From Acidobacteriaceae bacterium (GTDB lineage Bacteria; Acidobacteriota; Terriglobia; Terriglobales; Acidobacteriaceae), in the NCBI GenBank assembly GCA_003152695.1, contig PMAT01000090.1, forward strand, positions 75,885-139,884: a stretch of 64,000 bases of DNA, in the 5' to 3' direction. This document shows positions 33,606 through 43,570 of the stretch, piece after piece (the first letter of the stretch is position 1; the number at the start of each line of letters is the position of its first letter). The position numbers were made by a program, and so were the translations under genes. The notes beneath the pieces were generated by a model that did no database searches, had not been told where the DNA came from, and saw nothing but the letters and a program-made list of their open reading frames with translations.

Positions 33606-35930
33606 ATGGCGACGCTCTTCTCCGCAGCAGGCGCGCTACCCTCCGCGGGCCACCTTTCCTCACTCCACCTTCGCCGCAAAAGGCGCTGTTTCAAAGCGTT
33701 GAGCGCCATGCTCGCGCTGGTCGTCCTGGCCAGCGTGGGCCAAAACGCCTTCGCGTGGAGTGCGGCCAGTCGCAAGCAGGAAGCCGCCAGCCAGTTTGCC
33801 AAGGCGGAGCAGATGCGTGAGGCGCTCAACGGCCGCCCAGAGGAGGAACGCACGCGTCGCGACTACCAGCGTGTGGCTGACGGGTATCGCAAGGTCTATT
33901 ACGTGGCGCCCGCTTCCAGCAAAGCCGACGCCAGTGTGATCGCGGTGGCCGAAATCCTGGCCGCCATGGGCCGCCAGTTTGAGCCCGGAGACAAAGACCT
34001 GCGTTCGGCCATCCGCGAGTATGAGTTCTTGCGGCGTGAGTATCCGGGCAGCAAGTACCGCTTCCAGGCGCTGTTCACTATTGGGCAGATCTACGCGGAA
34101 GACCTCGGCGATGACGCCGCCGCGCGCAGGACCTTCGAGGAATTCCTACGGCGGTATCCGCGCCAGTCCCTGGCACGGGAGGCGAAGCAAGCGCTGGCCG
34201 AGTTGGACCAACCCAAGCCGAGCAAGAAGCTTGTGGAGGAAGCGCGCGCGGAACCTGCGGATACTCCGGCCACTCCGGCCACGGAACTCGCCTCGCAACC
34301 GGTTGCAAAGAAGTCGGGATTGCCTATGGTGACCGGCATCCGTCATTGGTCCACTCCCGATTACACCCGGGTGGCGATTGATGTGGACCGCGAAGTGAAG
34401 TATGAAGTCGGACGCGTTCCCGACCCGGACCGCATCTTCTTCGATCTGCCCGACACTAAGCTGGCGTCGGTCCTGGTCGGCAAGAGCTTCGATGTGGAAG
34501 ACGGCTTCCTGAAGAAGATCCGGGTGGCGCAGTATCAGCCGGGATACACGCGCGTCGTTTTCGAAGTTGCCGACGTCTCCGACTACTCGGCATTCCTGCT
34601 GCCCAACCCCTACCGACTCATCATTGATATCCACGGCCGCCAGCCTCATTCCAAAACGCAGGTCGCTCAGTTGGGCAAGCCCACAGTCAGCAACGAGGAG
34701 CAGGCTGCACCGGCTGGCCGCAAGGTCGAAACCACGGCGAAGTCTTCCCGCGACAGCAACGCAAAGCAGAATGCCGCCCCCAAGACGGCTAGCGGGGATG
34801 ACAAAGCACTTGTTGCCGTTCAGCCAACCCGTCCGACCTCCGTTGCCACTGCGCAGTCGTCCAACCCTCCCCATCGCAAAGTCGTCGTGGACGAAAACGA
34901 TGAGGTCAGCACCGATGATCTGCCTCCGGCGATGGCGTCATCCGCAAAGCCACCCGCTGCGAAAGCAACAACCCCGCCCACCGGGGCCCGCGCGGTCAAT
35001 CCGAACGACCCGCTCTTCTCCGGTCCGGGAGACAGCAAGGGTCCGGAACTGAAGGCCACCACCGAGCCCACCACCGCTCCAACCGCCGTGGCCATCGCGC
35101 CTCGCGCCAAAGCTCGTAAGAAGACCAGCAAAGTCGCAGCCCCGGACGTGCCTTCCACCCACGAGGCCGAACCCACGTCCGCGGGAGACCGCAGCTTGAC
35201 CCGCGCTCTGGGGCTCAAGATTGGACGCATTGTAGTGGATGCCGGCCACGGCGGTCACGATACCGGAACCATCGGCCCCAACGGGATCATGGAGAAGGAC
35301 CTGGTTCTCGACGTGGCCTTGCGCCTGGGCCGCTTATTGGAAACTCGTCTCGGCGCCGACGTGATCTACACCCGCGACGACGACACCTTCATTCCGCTGG
35401 AGACGAGGACCGCCGTGGCCAACGAGCATCAGGCTGACCTGTTCATCTCGGTGCACGCGAATTCCAGCCCCGACCCGTCGGCCCGCGGAGTCGAGACGTA
35501 CTACCTGAACTTCACTTCCGATCCCGGTGCGCTGGAAGTCGCCGCTCGGGAGAACGCCGTCTCCCAAAAGTCAATCTTCGAACTTCAGGACTTGGTCAAG
35601 AAAATCACGTTGAAGGAGAAGATCGAGGAATCGCGCGAGTTGGCCAGCGACGTACAGCAATCGCTCTACGGCGGATTGGCCAGCAAGCGATCCACTCTGC
35701 GCGACCGCGGCGTCAAGAAAGCACCCTTCGTGGTGCTGATTGGCGCGAACATGCCGAGCATCCTGGCGGAAATCTCGTTTGTTTCCAATCCTGCCGATGC
35801 CGCCAAGCTGGAAACTCCGGAGTATCGGGAGAAGATCGCCGAGTCGCTATACAAGGGCATCGCGAAGTATGCCGGTGGCCTCAGTGGCGTGAAAGTGGCC
35901 TCCAAGCTCAGCAAGCCCAGCGGAGAATAG
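33606..35930 (+). CDS. N-acetylmuramoyl-L-alanine amidase with TPR and AMIN domains
   Basis: A 774-aa exported cell-wall hydrolase. After a basic leader and hydrophobic segment (about residues 33-49) comes a TPR-like helical region (55-205), an AMIN domain (about 235-345, VTGIRHWSTPDYTRVAID...), a long Pro/Ala/Lys-rich linker, and a C-terminal Amidase_3 domain (from about 535). The latter has the zinc ligands in DAGHGGHD, EKDLVLDVA and SVHANSS, and a late Glu in ILAEISFVSN. AMIN targets such amidases to septal peptidoglycan. The TPR module at the front is unusual and may mediate partner binding. A later start near 33708 is possible. Confidence 0.92.
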   Translation: MATLFSAAGALPSAGHLSSLHLRRKRRCFKALSAMLALVVLASVGQNAFAWSAASRKQEAASQFAKAEQMREALNGRPEEERTRRDYQRVADGYRKVYYVAPASSKADASVIAVAEILAAMGRQFEPGDKDLRSAIREYEFLRREYPGSKYRFQALFTIGQIYAEDLGDDAAARRTFEEFLRRYPRQSLAREAKQALAELDQPKPSKKLVEEARAEPADTPATPATELASQPVAKKSGLPMVTGIRHWSTPDYTRVAIDVDREVKYEVGRVPDPDRIFFDLPDTKLASVLVGKSFDVEDGFLKKIRVAQYQPGYTRVVFEVADVSDYSAFLLPNPYRLIIDIHGRQPHSKTQVAQLGKPTVSNEEQAAPAGRKVETTAKSSRDSNAKQNAAPKTASGDDKALVAVQPTRPTSVATAQSSNPPHRKVVVDENDEVSTDDLPPAMASSAKPPAAKATTPPTGARAVNPNDPLFSGPGDSKGPELKATTEPTTAPTAVAIAPRAKARKKTSKVAAPDVPSTHEAEPTSAGDRSLTRALGLKIGRIVVDAGHGGHDTGTIGPNGIMEKDLVLDVALRLGRLLETRLGADVIYTRDDDTFIPLETRTAVANEHQADLFISVHANSSPDPSARGVETYYLNFTSDPGALEVAARENAVSQKSIFELQDLVKKITLKEKIEESRELASDVQQSLYGGLASKRSTLRDRGVKKAPFVVLIGANMPSILAEISFVSNPADAAKLETPEYREKIAESLYKGIAKYAGGLSGVKVASKLSKPSGE

Positions 35931-36005
35931 GACGCGTACGCCGGCGCCTTCCTGGAAACTTTGCCCCTGTCGCAGTAGTCTAATTCTGTAGGTCCTTGAC
36001 CCTCC

Positions 36006-37079
36006 ATGTTGTCCTGTCGCCTAAAACGTTTTCTCGTTGCCGTTGTTTTGTCGGTTGTGCTGGGGAGCGTCGCATTCGCGTCCGGCGCCAACGACTTCCT
36101 GCCGCAGTCCTTCGCCGGCTGGACCAAGTCCGGCCCGGTGCAGTCAACCATCGATCCGGCGAATGCCGATGCCGCTTATCCCGCGGTTCTGAAGGAGTAC
36201 GGCTTCGCCGACGCCGAGACGGCAATCTACATCCGCGCCGATGGACGCAAGCTGACCGTGAAGGCGGCAAGATTCAACGACGCTTCCGGAGCCTACGGCG
36301 CCTTCACCTTTTATCGCCAGCCGTCGATGGGGACGGAACGGATTGGCACCAAAGCCGCGTCGGCGAACCAGCGCATTCTGTTCTTCCGCGACAACGTTCT
36401 GGTCGAAGCTGATTTCGATCGCCTGACCGAAATGTCCGCCGCTGAATTGCGGGAGCTCGCGGGGATGTTGCCCGCCGCCAAGGCTCCCACCGAAAACCTA
36501 CCGAGTCTTCCCGAGTACTTGCCGAAGAGCCACGCTGTGGAAAACTCGGCAAAATATATCCTCGGCCCGCAGGCGTTGATGGCGCAGAAGGGGCTGCTCA
36601 CTCCCGAGCAGGTTGACTTCAGCCATGATCCCGAAATTCTGATGCAGGATTATTCGTCCGAGAGCGGGCCTCTTACGCTCATGTTGATTCAGTATCCGAC
36701 GCCGCAGATCGCCGGCGAACGCCTGCGCGCTTTGCAAAGCGCTCAGCAGTCGTCTCCGAACGCTCTGCTTGTAAGGCGCAGCGGACCCTTGGTCGATGTC
36801 GTCACCGGCGCCGTCGGCAGCAGCGAGGCACATGCGCTTCTCAACTCCATAAACTACGAGGCCGAGGTCACGTGGAACGAAGCGACCTCGATGAGCAAGC
36901 GCGACAACATCGGCAATCTGATCCTCGCAGTGTTTGCGCTGACTGGGATCGTTCTGTTGATCGCTCTCATCTTTGGGATTTTTTTTGGCGGCATTCGCAT
37001 CTTGATGAAGCGTCTTTTCCCCGACCGCGTCTTCGACCGCCCCGAGGATGTGGACATCATTCAGTTGCATCTGCAATGA
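36006..37079 (+). CDS. DUF6599-like exported protein with C-terminal anchor
   Basis: A 357-aa protein with a signal peptide (FLVAVVLSVVLGSVAFAS), a beta-rich extracytoplasmic region containing PQSFAGWTKSG and YGAFTFYRQP, and a single C-terminal membrane helix (about residues 302-327, rich in Ile/Phe/Gly) followed by a short basic tail. It fits the acidobacterial DUF6599 group as far as I can recall. Function unknown. It starts 75 bases after the amidase and may share its transcript. Confidence 0.7.
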   Translation: MLSCRLKRFLVAVVLSVVLGSVAFASGANDFLPQSFAGWTKSGPVQSTIDPANADAAYPAVLKEYGFADAETAIYIRADGRKLTVKAARFNDASGAYGAFTFYRQPSMGTERIGTKAASANQRILFFRDNVLVEADFDRLTEMSAAELRELAGMLPAAKAPTENLPSLPEYLPKSHAVENSAKYILGPQALMAQKGLLTPEQVDFSHDPEILMQDYSSESGPLTLMLIQYPTPQIAGERLRALQSAQQSSPNALLVRRSGPLVDVVTGAVGSSEAHALLNSINYEAEVTWNEATSMSKRDNIGNLILAVFALTGIVLLIALIFGIFFGGIRILMKRLFPDRVFDRPEDVDIIQLHLQ

Positions 37080-37221
37080 CAGGCTACTTCCAGTAAACTG
37101 CTGAAAATAATGTACTTATCCTACAATTGCGAGAACACGGCAGTTTTCGGTCAATTTCCTGCAATTCCATGAATGTTTCGTAAGTAATTGAAAATGCAGC
37201 AATTTAAGTCCTAGAAATTGC

Positions 37222-37251
37222 TTGACACGGGGTTTTCCGTGACCCTAGTAT
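37222..37251 (+). promoter_or_regulatory. Strong sigma70 promoter
   Basis: TTGACA at 37222-37227, an 18-base spacer and TAGTAT at 37246-37251, preceded by about 120 bases that are much richer in A/T than the rest of the window, like an UP element. It is the best promoter seen here. Transcription should start near 37258. Confidence 0.75.
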
Positions 37252-37257
37252 TTGTGC

Positions 37258-37340
37258 AGAAAGTTTTGACGGTTTAGCCTCCGTTGGAACTATTCTCCCT
37301 TGAAGAGAAGGCCGCCCCGTTGCCGGGTGGCCTTTTCCTT
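37258..37340 (+). ncRNA. Candidate small RNA or terminated leader
   Basis: About 80 nt between the strong promoter and a clear terminator, with no workable ORF. The 5' part contains TTTAGCCTCCGTTGG and a weak TTCTC/GAGAA hairpin that abuts the terminator stem. It may be an independent small RNA, or an attenuated leader for the ABC exporter gene that starts about 315 bases further on. No known RNA family is recognised. Confidence 0.5.
37308..37340 (+). terminator. Rho-independent terminator of the candidate small RNA
   Basis: Stem AAGGCCGCCC / GGGTGGCCTT, ten pairs including one G-T, with a 7-base loop, followed by TTCCTTT. Good stability and U-rich tail. Confidence 0.75.
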
Positions 37341-37653
37341 TGCGTCAAGTCGCTCAGGGCCCGAGTGGATCACGCGATGACGAGAAATTCTCGCGCGAAA
37401 AAGTTTTCCTAACTCACCCGGGCGGCCACTCAATTTGAACATTCCCTTCATTCCAATGTTTCTCAGCGCGCCATATTGCTCCAGTTGCGATGCATTTTAC
37501 TTTCGGTGAGGAATCCGATGTGGCGATCTGGACAAACCATCACAGAGGAACACCCTCTCCGCTGCCTCTGATGCAAGATGCCGAATCCATTTGTCTCCGG
37601 CAGTTCCGAACCCAATCACCCCTCACGCGAATCCAAGTCTCTTGACCCCTACC
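37341..37653. other. Intergenic stretch before the ABC exporter
   Basis: About 310 bases with no convincing gene. It has a GC-rich start and an A/T-richer middle and no clear promoter. An in-frame extension of the exporter from 37591 is open but Pro-rich and lacks a ribosome site. Confidence 0.5.
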
Positions 37654-39534
37654 ATGCATTTCATGCATTCCACATCAGCGAAGCCGGCAAAGAAAACTGA
37701 GATATTCAAGGCGCTGCCCGAAGTCTGGCAACTGATTCGGCCACGCCGCGCCCTGCTCGCGCTGGGCCTGGGACTGATGATCATCAACCGCGTCTCCGGG
37801 CTGGTGCTTCCGGCTTCCACCAAATACCTGGTGGACGACATCATCGGTAAGCGCCATCTCAAATTGCTCTATCCGCTGGTGGGGGTGGTTCTGCTGGCGA
37901 CGCTCATCCAGGGCCTCACGTCGTTTGCGCTCACCCAGACGCTCTCCAAGGCGGCTCAGAAGCTCATCGCCGAGTTGCGCCGTCGGGTGCAAGAGCACGT
38001 CGGGCGGCTGTCCATTTCTTATTACGACGCCAACAAGACCGGCATCCTGGTTTCGCGCATCATGAGCGACGTCGAGGGCGTGCGCAACCTCATTGGCACC
38101 GGTCTGGTGGACTTCGCTGGCGGGTTGCTCACTGCGGTTATCGCCTTCGCTGTGCTGATCCGCATCAGCCCGATCATGACCGCCATTGCGTTCGGCTTTC
38201 TCGGAATATTTGGATTCGGCCTCCGCAAAGCTTTTCGTACCATCCGCCCCATCTTCCGGGAGCGCGCCAAGATCAACGCTGAGGTCACCGGGCGTCTGAC
38301 GGAATCGCTGGGAGGGGTGCGGGTGGTTAAGGGCTATCACGCCGAGCAACGCGAGCACGAGGTGTTCAGCTCGGGGGTCGAGCGCCTGCTGCAAAATGTC
38401 TTTCGCACCCTGACCGCAACCTCGGTCATGAGCCTGTCGTCTTCCACTCTCATGGGGGTCATCGGCGCGATCGTCATGTTCATGGGAACCCGCCAGATTC
38501 TGGCAGGGAAGCTGACCCTGGGCGGATTCTTCACCTACACCATGTTTCTCGGATATCTGGCCGCGCCACTGTTTCAGGTTGTCGGTATCGGCACCCAGAT
38601 CACGGAAGCCCTCGCCGGTCTGGAACGCACTCGCGAAGTTCTCGACGAGGTTCCCGAAAACGAAGACCCCAAGCGGACCGTCACGCTTCCCGAGATCCGC
38701 GGCGACGTCACCTTCCAGGATGTCACCTTCGCCTACGAGCAGAAGAAAACTGTCCTGCACGACATCTCGTTTCGCGCCCGGCCGGGTACGGTGACAGCGC
38801 TGGTCGGATCCTCGGGATCGGGCAAGTCCACCATCATCGGCTTGATTGCCGCCTTCCACACCCCCAACCAGGGCAAGATTCTGGTAGATTCGGTCGATCT
38901 CTCCACCGTCCGGCTGGAGTCGTACCGCACCCAACTGGGCATGGTCTTGCAGGATTCGTTTCTGTTCGACGGAAGCATTCGCGAGAACGTGGCCTTTTCC
39001 AAACCCCATGCGACGGAGCAGGAGATTCTCCGGGCTTGCGCCATCGCCCGCGTGGACGAGTTCGCGGAGAAGTACGAGCTGAAGTACGACACCATCATCG
39101 GCGAGCGCGGCGTGAAGCTGTCCGGCGGCCAGCGCCAGCGCGTTTCCATCGCGCGCGCCATCCTGGCGGACCCGCGCATCCTGATTCTCGATGAAGCCAC
39201 TTCCAGTCTCGACTCCGAATCGGAAGCCCTGATCCAGGAAGGACTCTCCTACCTCATGCAAGGGCGCACCACGTTTGTCATCGCCCATCGGCTCTCCACT
39301 ATTCGCCGGGCGGACCAGATCCTGGTGGTCGAGGAAGGACGAATCGTCGAGCACGGCAACCATCAATCGCTTTACCAGTTCGGTGGCCGCTACTACGAGC
39401 TGTACACCAAGCAACATGGCATCGAACAGAATCTCTTCCTGGCCCCCGGAGAAGGGGACACGACCGAAGAGTCCGCTGCGGTGGTGGCGGAGGGAATCGC
39501 GGCCGATCCCGATCCGACGACGCTGCTGCGCTAA
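37654..39534 (+). CDS. ABC exporter (MsbA-type, fused membrane and ATPase domains)
   Basis: A 626-aa half-transporter acting as a dimer in the inner membrane. Residues about 35-330 form the six-helix exporter domain; the ATPase follows with Walker A GSSGSGKST (about 387), Q-loop, signature LSGGQRQR, Walker B ILILDEATS and the H-loop IAHRLST. Relatives export lipid A, lipids or drugs; substrate is not evident. The ATG at 37654 or the one at 37663 is likelier than the upstream open start at 37591, but none has a good ribosome site. A histidine kinase gene follows. Confidence 0.9.
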   Translation: MHFMHSTSAKPAKKTEIFKALPEVWQLIRPRRALLALGLGLMIINRVSGLVLPASTKYLVDDIIGKRHLKLLYPLVGVVLLATLIQGLTSFALTQTLSKAAQKLIAELRRRVQEHVGRLSISYYDANKTGILVSRIMSDVEGVRNLIGTGLVDFAGGLLTAVIAFAVLIRISPIMTAIAFGFLGIFGFGLRKAFRTIRPIFRERAKINAEVTGRLTESLGGVRVVKGYHAEQREHEVFSSGVERLLQNVFRTLTATSVMSLSSSTLMGVIGAIVMFMGTRQILAGKLTLGGFFTYTMFLGYLAAPLFQVVGIGTQITEALAGLERTREVLDEVPENEDPKRTVTLPEIRGDVTFQDVTFAYEQKKTVLHDISFRARPGTVTALVGSSGSGKSTIIGLIAAFHTPNQGKILVDSVDLSTVRLESYRTQLGMVLQDSFLFDGSIRENVAFSKPHATEQEILRACAIARVDEFAEKYELKYDTIIGERGVKLSGGQRQRVSIARAILADPRILILDEATSSLDSESEALIQEGLSYLMQGRTTFVIAHRLSTIRRADQILVVEEGRIVEHGNHQSLYQFGGRYYELYTKQHGIEQNLFLAPGEGDTTEESAAVVAEGIAADPDPTTLLR

Positions 39535-39648
39535 GGCGAGTCGAATGTTCCCCCTGCCGGATGGGCCACATCTCGCTTCTGACGACCCACGAAGATGCTG
39601 TATCATCAGGACTTTCGCGCTGTAATTGGTGTGCACTGACGAGTCGAT

Positions 39649-41448
39649 ATGGACCAACGCAGTTTCCAGAAGCTGCTGCGCCGCACGGTTCTGATACCCG
39701 TGGCAGTGCTGTTGCTGCTCACCGCGACCCTGGTGGTTGAGATCCTTGGCCTGACTACCTCTTTTGGTTGGGTTGACCACGCCGACCAAGTCATCGCCGA
39801 TACCAGGCAGTTGATGCGATCCATGACCGACCTGGAGTCCGAACTTCGTGGCTTCTTTCTGACCGGCGACCAGTCTTTTCTCGACGCTTATAACTCGGCC
39901 AAGGCAGGAGTGCTCGAACAACTGACGGTCCTGGACCACCTTACCAGCGACAATCCCGGTCAACAGCGTCGCCTGCAGGAACTTCGCGATCTCGACCTCC
40001 GCTGGATCCAATATTCGGAGCGGTTGTTACCGCAACCGGGCGCTCGATCTCTCTCGCCTCAAGAATTCACTGCCGGCAAACAGTTGATGGACCAGGTCCG
40101 GGCCAAGCAGCGCGAGATCCTGGACACGGAGCAACACTTACATGAAGTTCGCCACCGCCGTGCCACGCTGCTAGGTAATGTTGTCATCGCTACCGCCGCG
40201 GTGCTAGGGCTCCTCACGGTCCTCCTGCTGTTCACGCTGACCCGGCGCGAGCTGTTTGCGCTTTCTTCCACCTACGATAAGCATCTCAAAGCCGAAGCGG
40301 AGAAAACGCGGCTCTTACAAGAAAGCCGTGAGTCGTATCGCATCACCCTCACCAGCCTGGGCGATGCCGTCGTCGCCGCCGACGCTTCGGGGAACGTGTC
40401 GTTCCTCAACCCTGTCGCCGAAAAACTCACCGGCTGGGACTACCAGGTAGCCAGCGGCCGGCCACTGCGTGAAGTCTTGCGCCTTATTGACGAAAGGACC
40501 CGTACCGAACTTGAAGATCAGGTCGCGCTGCTGCACCGCTCGCCAGGGGTGGTGAACGTTTCCAGCCACGCTGCCCTCATCAGCCGTTCTGGAGCGGAAT
40601 ATCCGATTGAGCTGACGGGATCGCCGATCCTGGACGATCGTAACCAGCTCGCCGGAATTGTGCTCGTCTTTCGCGATATCACGCAGCGTCGCCAGACGGA
40701 GCAGATCCTACGCTCGAGCGAGCGCCTGACGTCGGCTGGACGCCTATCCGCCACCATTGCCCACGAAATCCGCAATCCGCTCGACACCGTTTCCAACCTC
40801 ATCTATCTGCTGCGCCACGAACCGCAATCCAGCATGGTTGCGAGTCAGTACCTGGAGCTGGCCAGCGAGGAACTGGCCCGCATCGCGCAGATCACGGGGC
40901 AACTCCTGACCTTCCACCGCGAAGCGCACGCCCCGGTGGAGGTGGATCTTGCCAACGTGCTGCAAAGTGTGCTGGTTTTGTTTGCGCCGCAAATCCGCAA
41001 GGGCCACATCGACGTCGAGCAGCGCTTGGAAGCGGCGCCCCCGGTGCGAGGATTTCCCGGCGAACTGCGGCAGGTATTCTCAAACCTGGTAGGCAATGCC
41101 ATCGACGCGATGCCCGACGGGGGCAAGCTAATTCTGCATTTGCGCCAATCCAGTCTCACCTCCGATCCGGCGCGGCGGGGGGTGCGCATTACCATACTCG
41201 ACACCGGCGCAGGCATCCCCACCGGAGTCCGCAAGAACCTTTTTGCTCCCTTCTTCACCACCAAAGGGGAAAAGGGTACGGGCTTGGGCCTTTGGGTGAG
41301 CCGCGGCATCATCGAAAAGCATGAGGGGACGATTCATCTCGCCAGCCGCAGGCGAGCTGGCAAAAGTGGGACCGCCTTTTCGGTATTTCTCCCCTTGGAG
41401 CAGGAACTGGGATTGCTCGACGTGCCGAACATGCCACCGGCAGCGTAG
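39649..41448 (+). CDS. Sensor histidine kinase with CHASE3 and PAS domains
   Basis: A 599-aa membrane kinase. Membrane helices at about 15-40 and 178-203 flank a periplasmic CHASE3-like domain (DLESELRGFFLTGD). A PAS domain follows (about 230-355), then HisKA with phospho-acceptor HEIRNPLD (His about 372) and an HATPase domain with NAIDAMPDGG, DTGAGIP, FFTTKGEKGTGLGL. No response regulator is adjacent, so it is an orphan kinase; the small N-box variations look normal. It probably autophosphorylates in response to an extracytoplasmic or redox cue. Confidence 0.92.
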   Translation: MDQRSFQKLLRRTVLIPVAVLLLLTATLVVEILGLTTSFGWVDHADQVIADTRQLMRSMTDLESELRGFFLTGDQSFLDAYNSAKAGVLEQLTVLDHLTSDNPGQQRRLQELRDLDLRWIQYSERLLPQPGARSLSPQEFTAGKQLMDQVRAKQREILDTEQHLHEVRHRRATLLGNVVIATAAVLGLLTVLLLFTLTRRELFALSSTYDKHLKAEAEKTRLLQESRESYRITLTSLGDAVVAADASGNVSFLNPVAEKLTGWDYQVASGRPLREVLRLIDERTRTELEDQVALLHRSPGVVNVSSHAALISRSGAEYPIELTGSPILDDRNQLAGIVLVFRDITQRRQTEQILRSSERLTSAGRLSATIAHEIRNPLDTVSNLIYLLRHEPQSSMVASQYLELASEELARIAQITGQLLTFHREAHAPVEVDLANVLQSVLVLFAPQIRKGHIDVEQRLEAAPPVRGFPGELRQVFSNLVGNAIDAMPDGGKLILHLRQSSLTSDPARRGVRITILDTGAGIPTGVRKNLFAPFFTTKGEKGTGLGLWVSRGIIEKHEGTIHLASRRRAGKSGTAFSVFLPLEQELGLLDVPNMPPAA

Positions 41449-41533
41449 TGATTAGCGACTACTAGAACACGATGACGCAGGTTGGGCCACGCAAGTTGTA
41501 GAATAGACCTCCTTTGCCACTCGGTGGCTCCTT

Positions 41534-41539
41534 TATAAT
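41534..41539 (+). promoter_or_regulatory. Candidate -10 box for the GT39 gene
   Basis: Perfect TATAAT 20 bases before the gene start. A TTGCCA upstream is spaced by only 14 bases, too short for a normal promoter, so the match is tentative. Confidence 0.3.
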
Positions 41540-41559
41540 GGGCTCCTGTCGAACCAAGA

Positions 41560-43425
41560 ATGCCCTCTCCTCAAGTCCGAGCAGTCATTGCTGGTCCCGA
41601 TCCGAACCAAGTTCTCAGCCACTCTCCCTCGCCACGACGCCGGTGGATTTGGATCGTGCTGCTTTGGGCCATGGTTTACGTCCCTGGCCTGTTTTCGCCT
41701 CCACTCTTAGACGACGCGGATTCGATCCACGCTGAAGCCGCGCGCGAGGTGATCGTCCGTCACGACTGGACCACGCTCTACATCGACGGGGTCCGCTACC
41801 TGGAAAAGGCGCCGCTGATGTATTGGGGTATGGCGGCCAGCTACACGGTATTCGGCGTCAGCGACTGGGCGGCCAGGTTGCCACTTGCGCTGGGCGTGCT
41901 GGCGCTGCTGCTGACTACGTACTCCCTGGGCAAACGGACGCTGGGAGAACGCGCGGGCTTTTGGGCGGCGATGGTGCTGGCGGTTTCGGTCGGGCCTTAC
42001 ATGTTCACCCGCATTATCATTCCCGACATACTCGTGGCGTTGTGGCTGACGCTTGGTTTTGACTTCTTCCTGCGGACCCTGGACCAAGAACCTCCTTCGC
42101 GCCTTTCGTGCTGGGGATTGGCGGCAACCGCAGCCCTGAACGTGCTTACCAAAGGGCTGATCGGGCTGGTGTTTCCGGCGGCAATCATCGGGCTGTATCT
42201 GCTTCTGACTGGAAATCTCAAGCAGCTGCTGCGCCTGCGGCTGCTCTCCAGCTTGGCCGTTCTGTTGGCGATTGCTGCACCGTGGCACATTGTCGCCGCC
42301 CTAGAGAATCCACCCGCGGGCCAATCGCGCGGCTTCCTTTGGTTCTACTTCATCAATGAGCAGTTTCTCCGTTACCTGGGCAAGCGCGTGCCGCCCGATT
42401 ACGACACCGTTCCCCTGGTTGTGTTCTGGGGATTGACTCTGCTGTGGCTGTTCCCTTGGTCGGCATTTGTTATCCCTTCGCTGGCGCAAGTCCCGCACCG
42501 CTGGAGCGAGTGGCGCAGCGGAATGAACCAGCGACAACGGGCCAGGCTGCTCTACGCCGTCTGGGCGGCAGTGATACTGGTGTTCTTTAGCTTCTCCACG
42601 CGCCAGGAGTATTACGCCATCCCCGCGCTGCCTGGACTAGCTTTGCTGATCGGCGGCTGGCTGCAACAGGAAGACGAATCGCCCGCTGCTTCGAAGTTGC
42701 GGCGCAGGGGGCGAATCGGGTCGGTGGCCCTGCTCGGCCTCGCGGTTGTCATCTTCGCGATCGCAATGTTCTTGCTGGTGCAGAGCCAGAGCATGTCCGC
42801 CGGCAGCGACCTGGCCGACCTGCTCAAGAAGAACCCGAACGAATACGCCCTGGCGCTGGGGCATGTGTTCGATCTGACGCCGCGCGCACTGGGACTCTTC
42901 CGCGGGCCACTGGAAATATTCTCGATCGCGGTGTTGGTGGGTACGCTACTGAACTGGTTATACCGGCGGCGCAATTTTGCCCAAGCGGGCAACTGGGTGT
43001 TGGCCATCATGATGGTGTTCGTGCTTTTGGCCGTGCATCAGGGATTGGTAATTTTCTCTCCCATCCTTTCGTCAAAAAAACTTGCCGACGCGATCGAGCA
43101 GGAGTACCGGCCCGGCGACGTACTGGTGGCCAATGGGACTTACGAGGACGCCTCCACGCTGAACTTCTACCTGCGCCAGCCCATCCACATCGTGAACTCA
43201 CGCGAGGAAGGCAACATGTACTATGGAGCGCTGTTTCCGGATGCCCCCTCCATCTTCGAGGATGACGTGTCGCTCCAGGCCCTATGGAAAGGGCCGCAAC
43301 GCGTGTTTCTGTGGGCCGAAGAAGACAATGTGCCGCTGTTCATCAAGCAGAGTGGCAGTTACCAGCTTGCCCGCAGCGGTGGAAAGCTGATTCTCATGAA
43401 TCGGACAGTGCTCCACAAACAGTAG
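41560..43425 (+). CDS. GT39/ArnT-like membrane glycosyltransferase
   Basis: A 621-aa polytopic inner-membrane protein with about 11-12 helices. Near the N terminus, DDADSIHAEAAREVI carries the acidic pair expected in the first periplasmic loop of GT-C enzymes, followed by YLEKAPLMYWG, typical of ArnT/PMT family members. Such enzymes use polyprenyl-phosphate sugars and modify lipid A or proteins on the periplasmic side. The C-terminal 150 residues form a soluble domain. Substrate unknown. Confidence 0.87.
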   Translation: MPSPQVRAVIAGPDPNQVLSHSPSPRRRWIWIVLLWAMVYVPGLFSPPLLDDADSIHAEAAREVIVRHDWTTLYIDGVRYLEKAPLMYWGMAASYTVFGVSDWAARLPLALGVLALLLTTYSLGKRTLGERAGFWAAMVLAVSVGPYMFTRIIIPDILVALWLTLGFDFFLRTLDQEPPSRLSCWGLAATAALNVLTKGLIGLVFPAAIIGLYLLLTGNLKQLLRLRLLSSLAVLLAIAAPWHIVAALENPPAGQSRGFLWFYFINEQFLRYLGKRVPPDYDTVPLVVFWGLTLLWLFPWSAFVIPSLAQVPHRWSEWRSGMNQRQRARLLYAVWAAVILVFFSFSTRQEYYAIPALPGLALLIGGWLQQEDESPAASKLRRRGRIGSVALLGLAVVIFAIAMFLLVQSQSMSAGSDLADLLKKNPNEYALALGHVFDLTPRALGLFRGPLEIFSIAVLVGTLLNWLYRRRNFAQAGNWVLAIMMVFVLLAVHQGLVIFSPILSSKKLADAIEQEYRPGDVLVANGTYEDASTLNFYLRQPIHIVNSREEGNMYYGALFPDAPSIFEDDVSLQALWKGPQRVFLWAEEDNVPLFIKQSGSYQLARSGGKLILMNRTVLHKQ

Positions 43426-43570
43426 CCGTTGCCGCCAAATTGAGGTAGTGGCAAGCAATCGTTACAATCAATGCTCTGGCGGGTCCGCATTCGACCAAGC
43501 CGGGCAGGGAACCGGCTGTGGTTCCCGTGGGCGCTCCGGAACGGATCTTCAGCGGCCTAAGAAAGCACAC

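Noticed and set aside
37254..37277. Leader peptide GTG frame of seven codons ending TAG
   Set aside because: Its start would lie at or before the predicted transcription start, so it could not be translated from that RNA.
37675..40011. A 778-residue open frame on the minus strand, antisense to the ABC exporter and kinase
   Set aside because: The plus-strand genes have clear catalytic motifs across the same span; the antisense frame is His/Gln/Asp-rich with no recognisable domain and arises from high GC at third positions.
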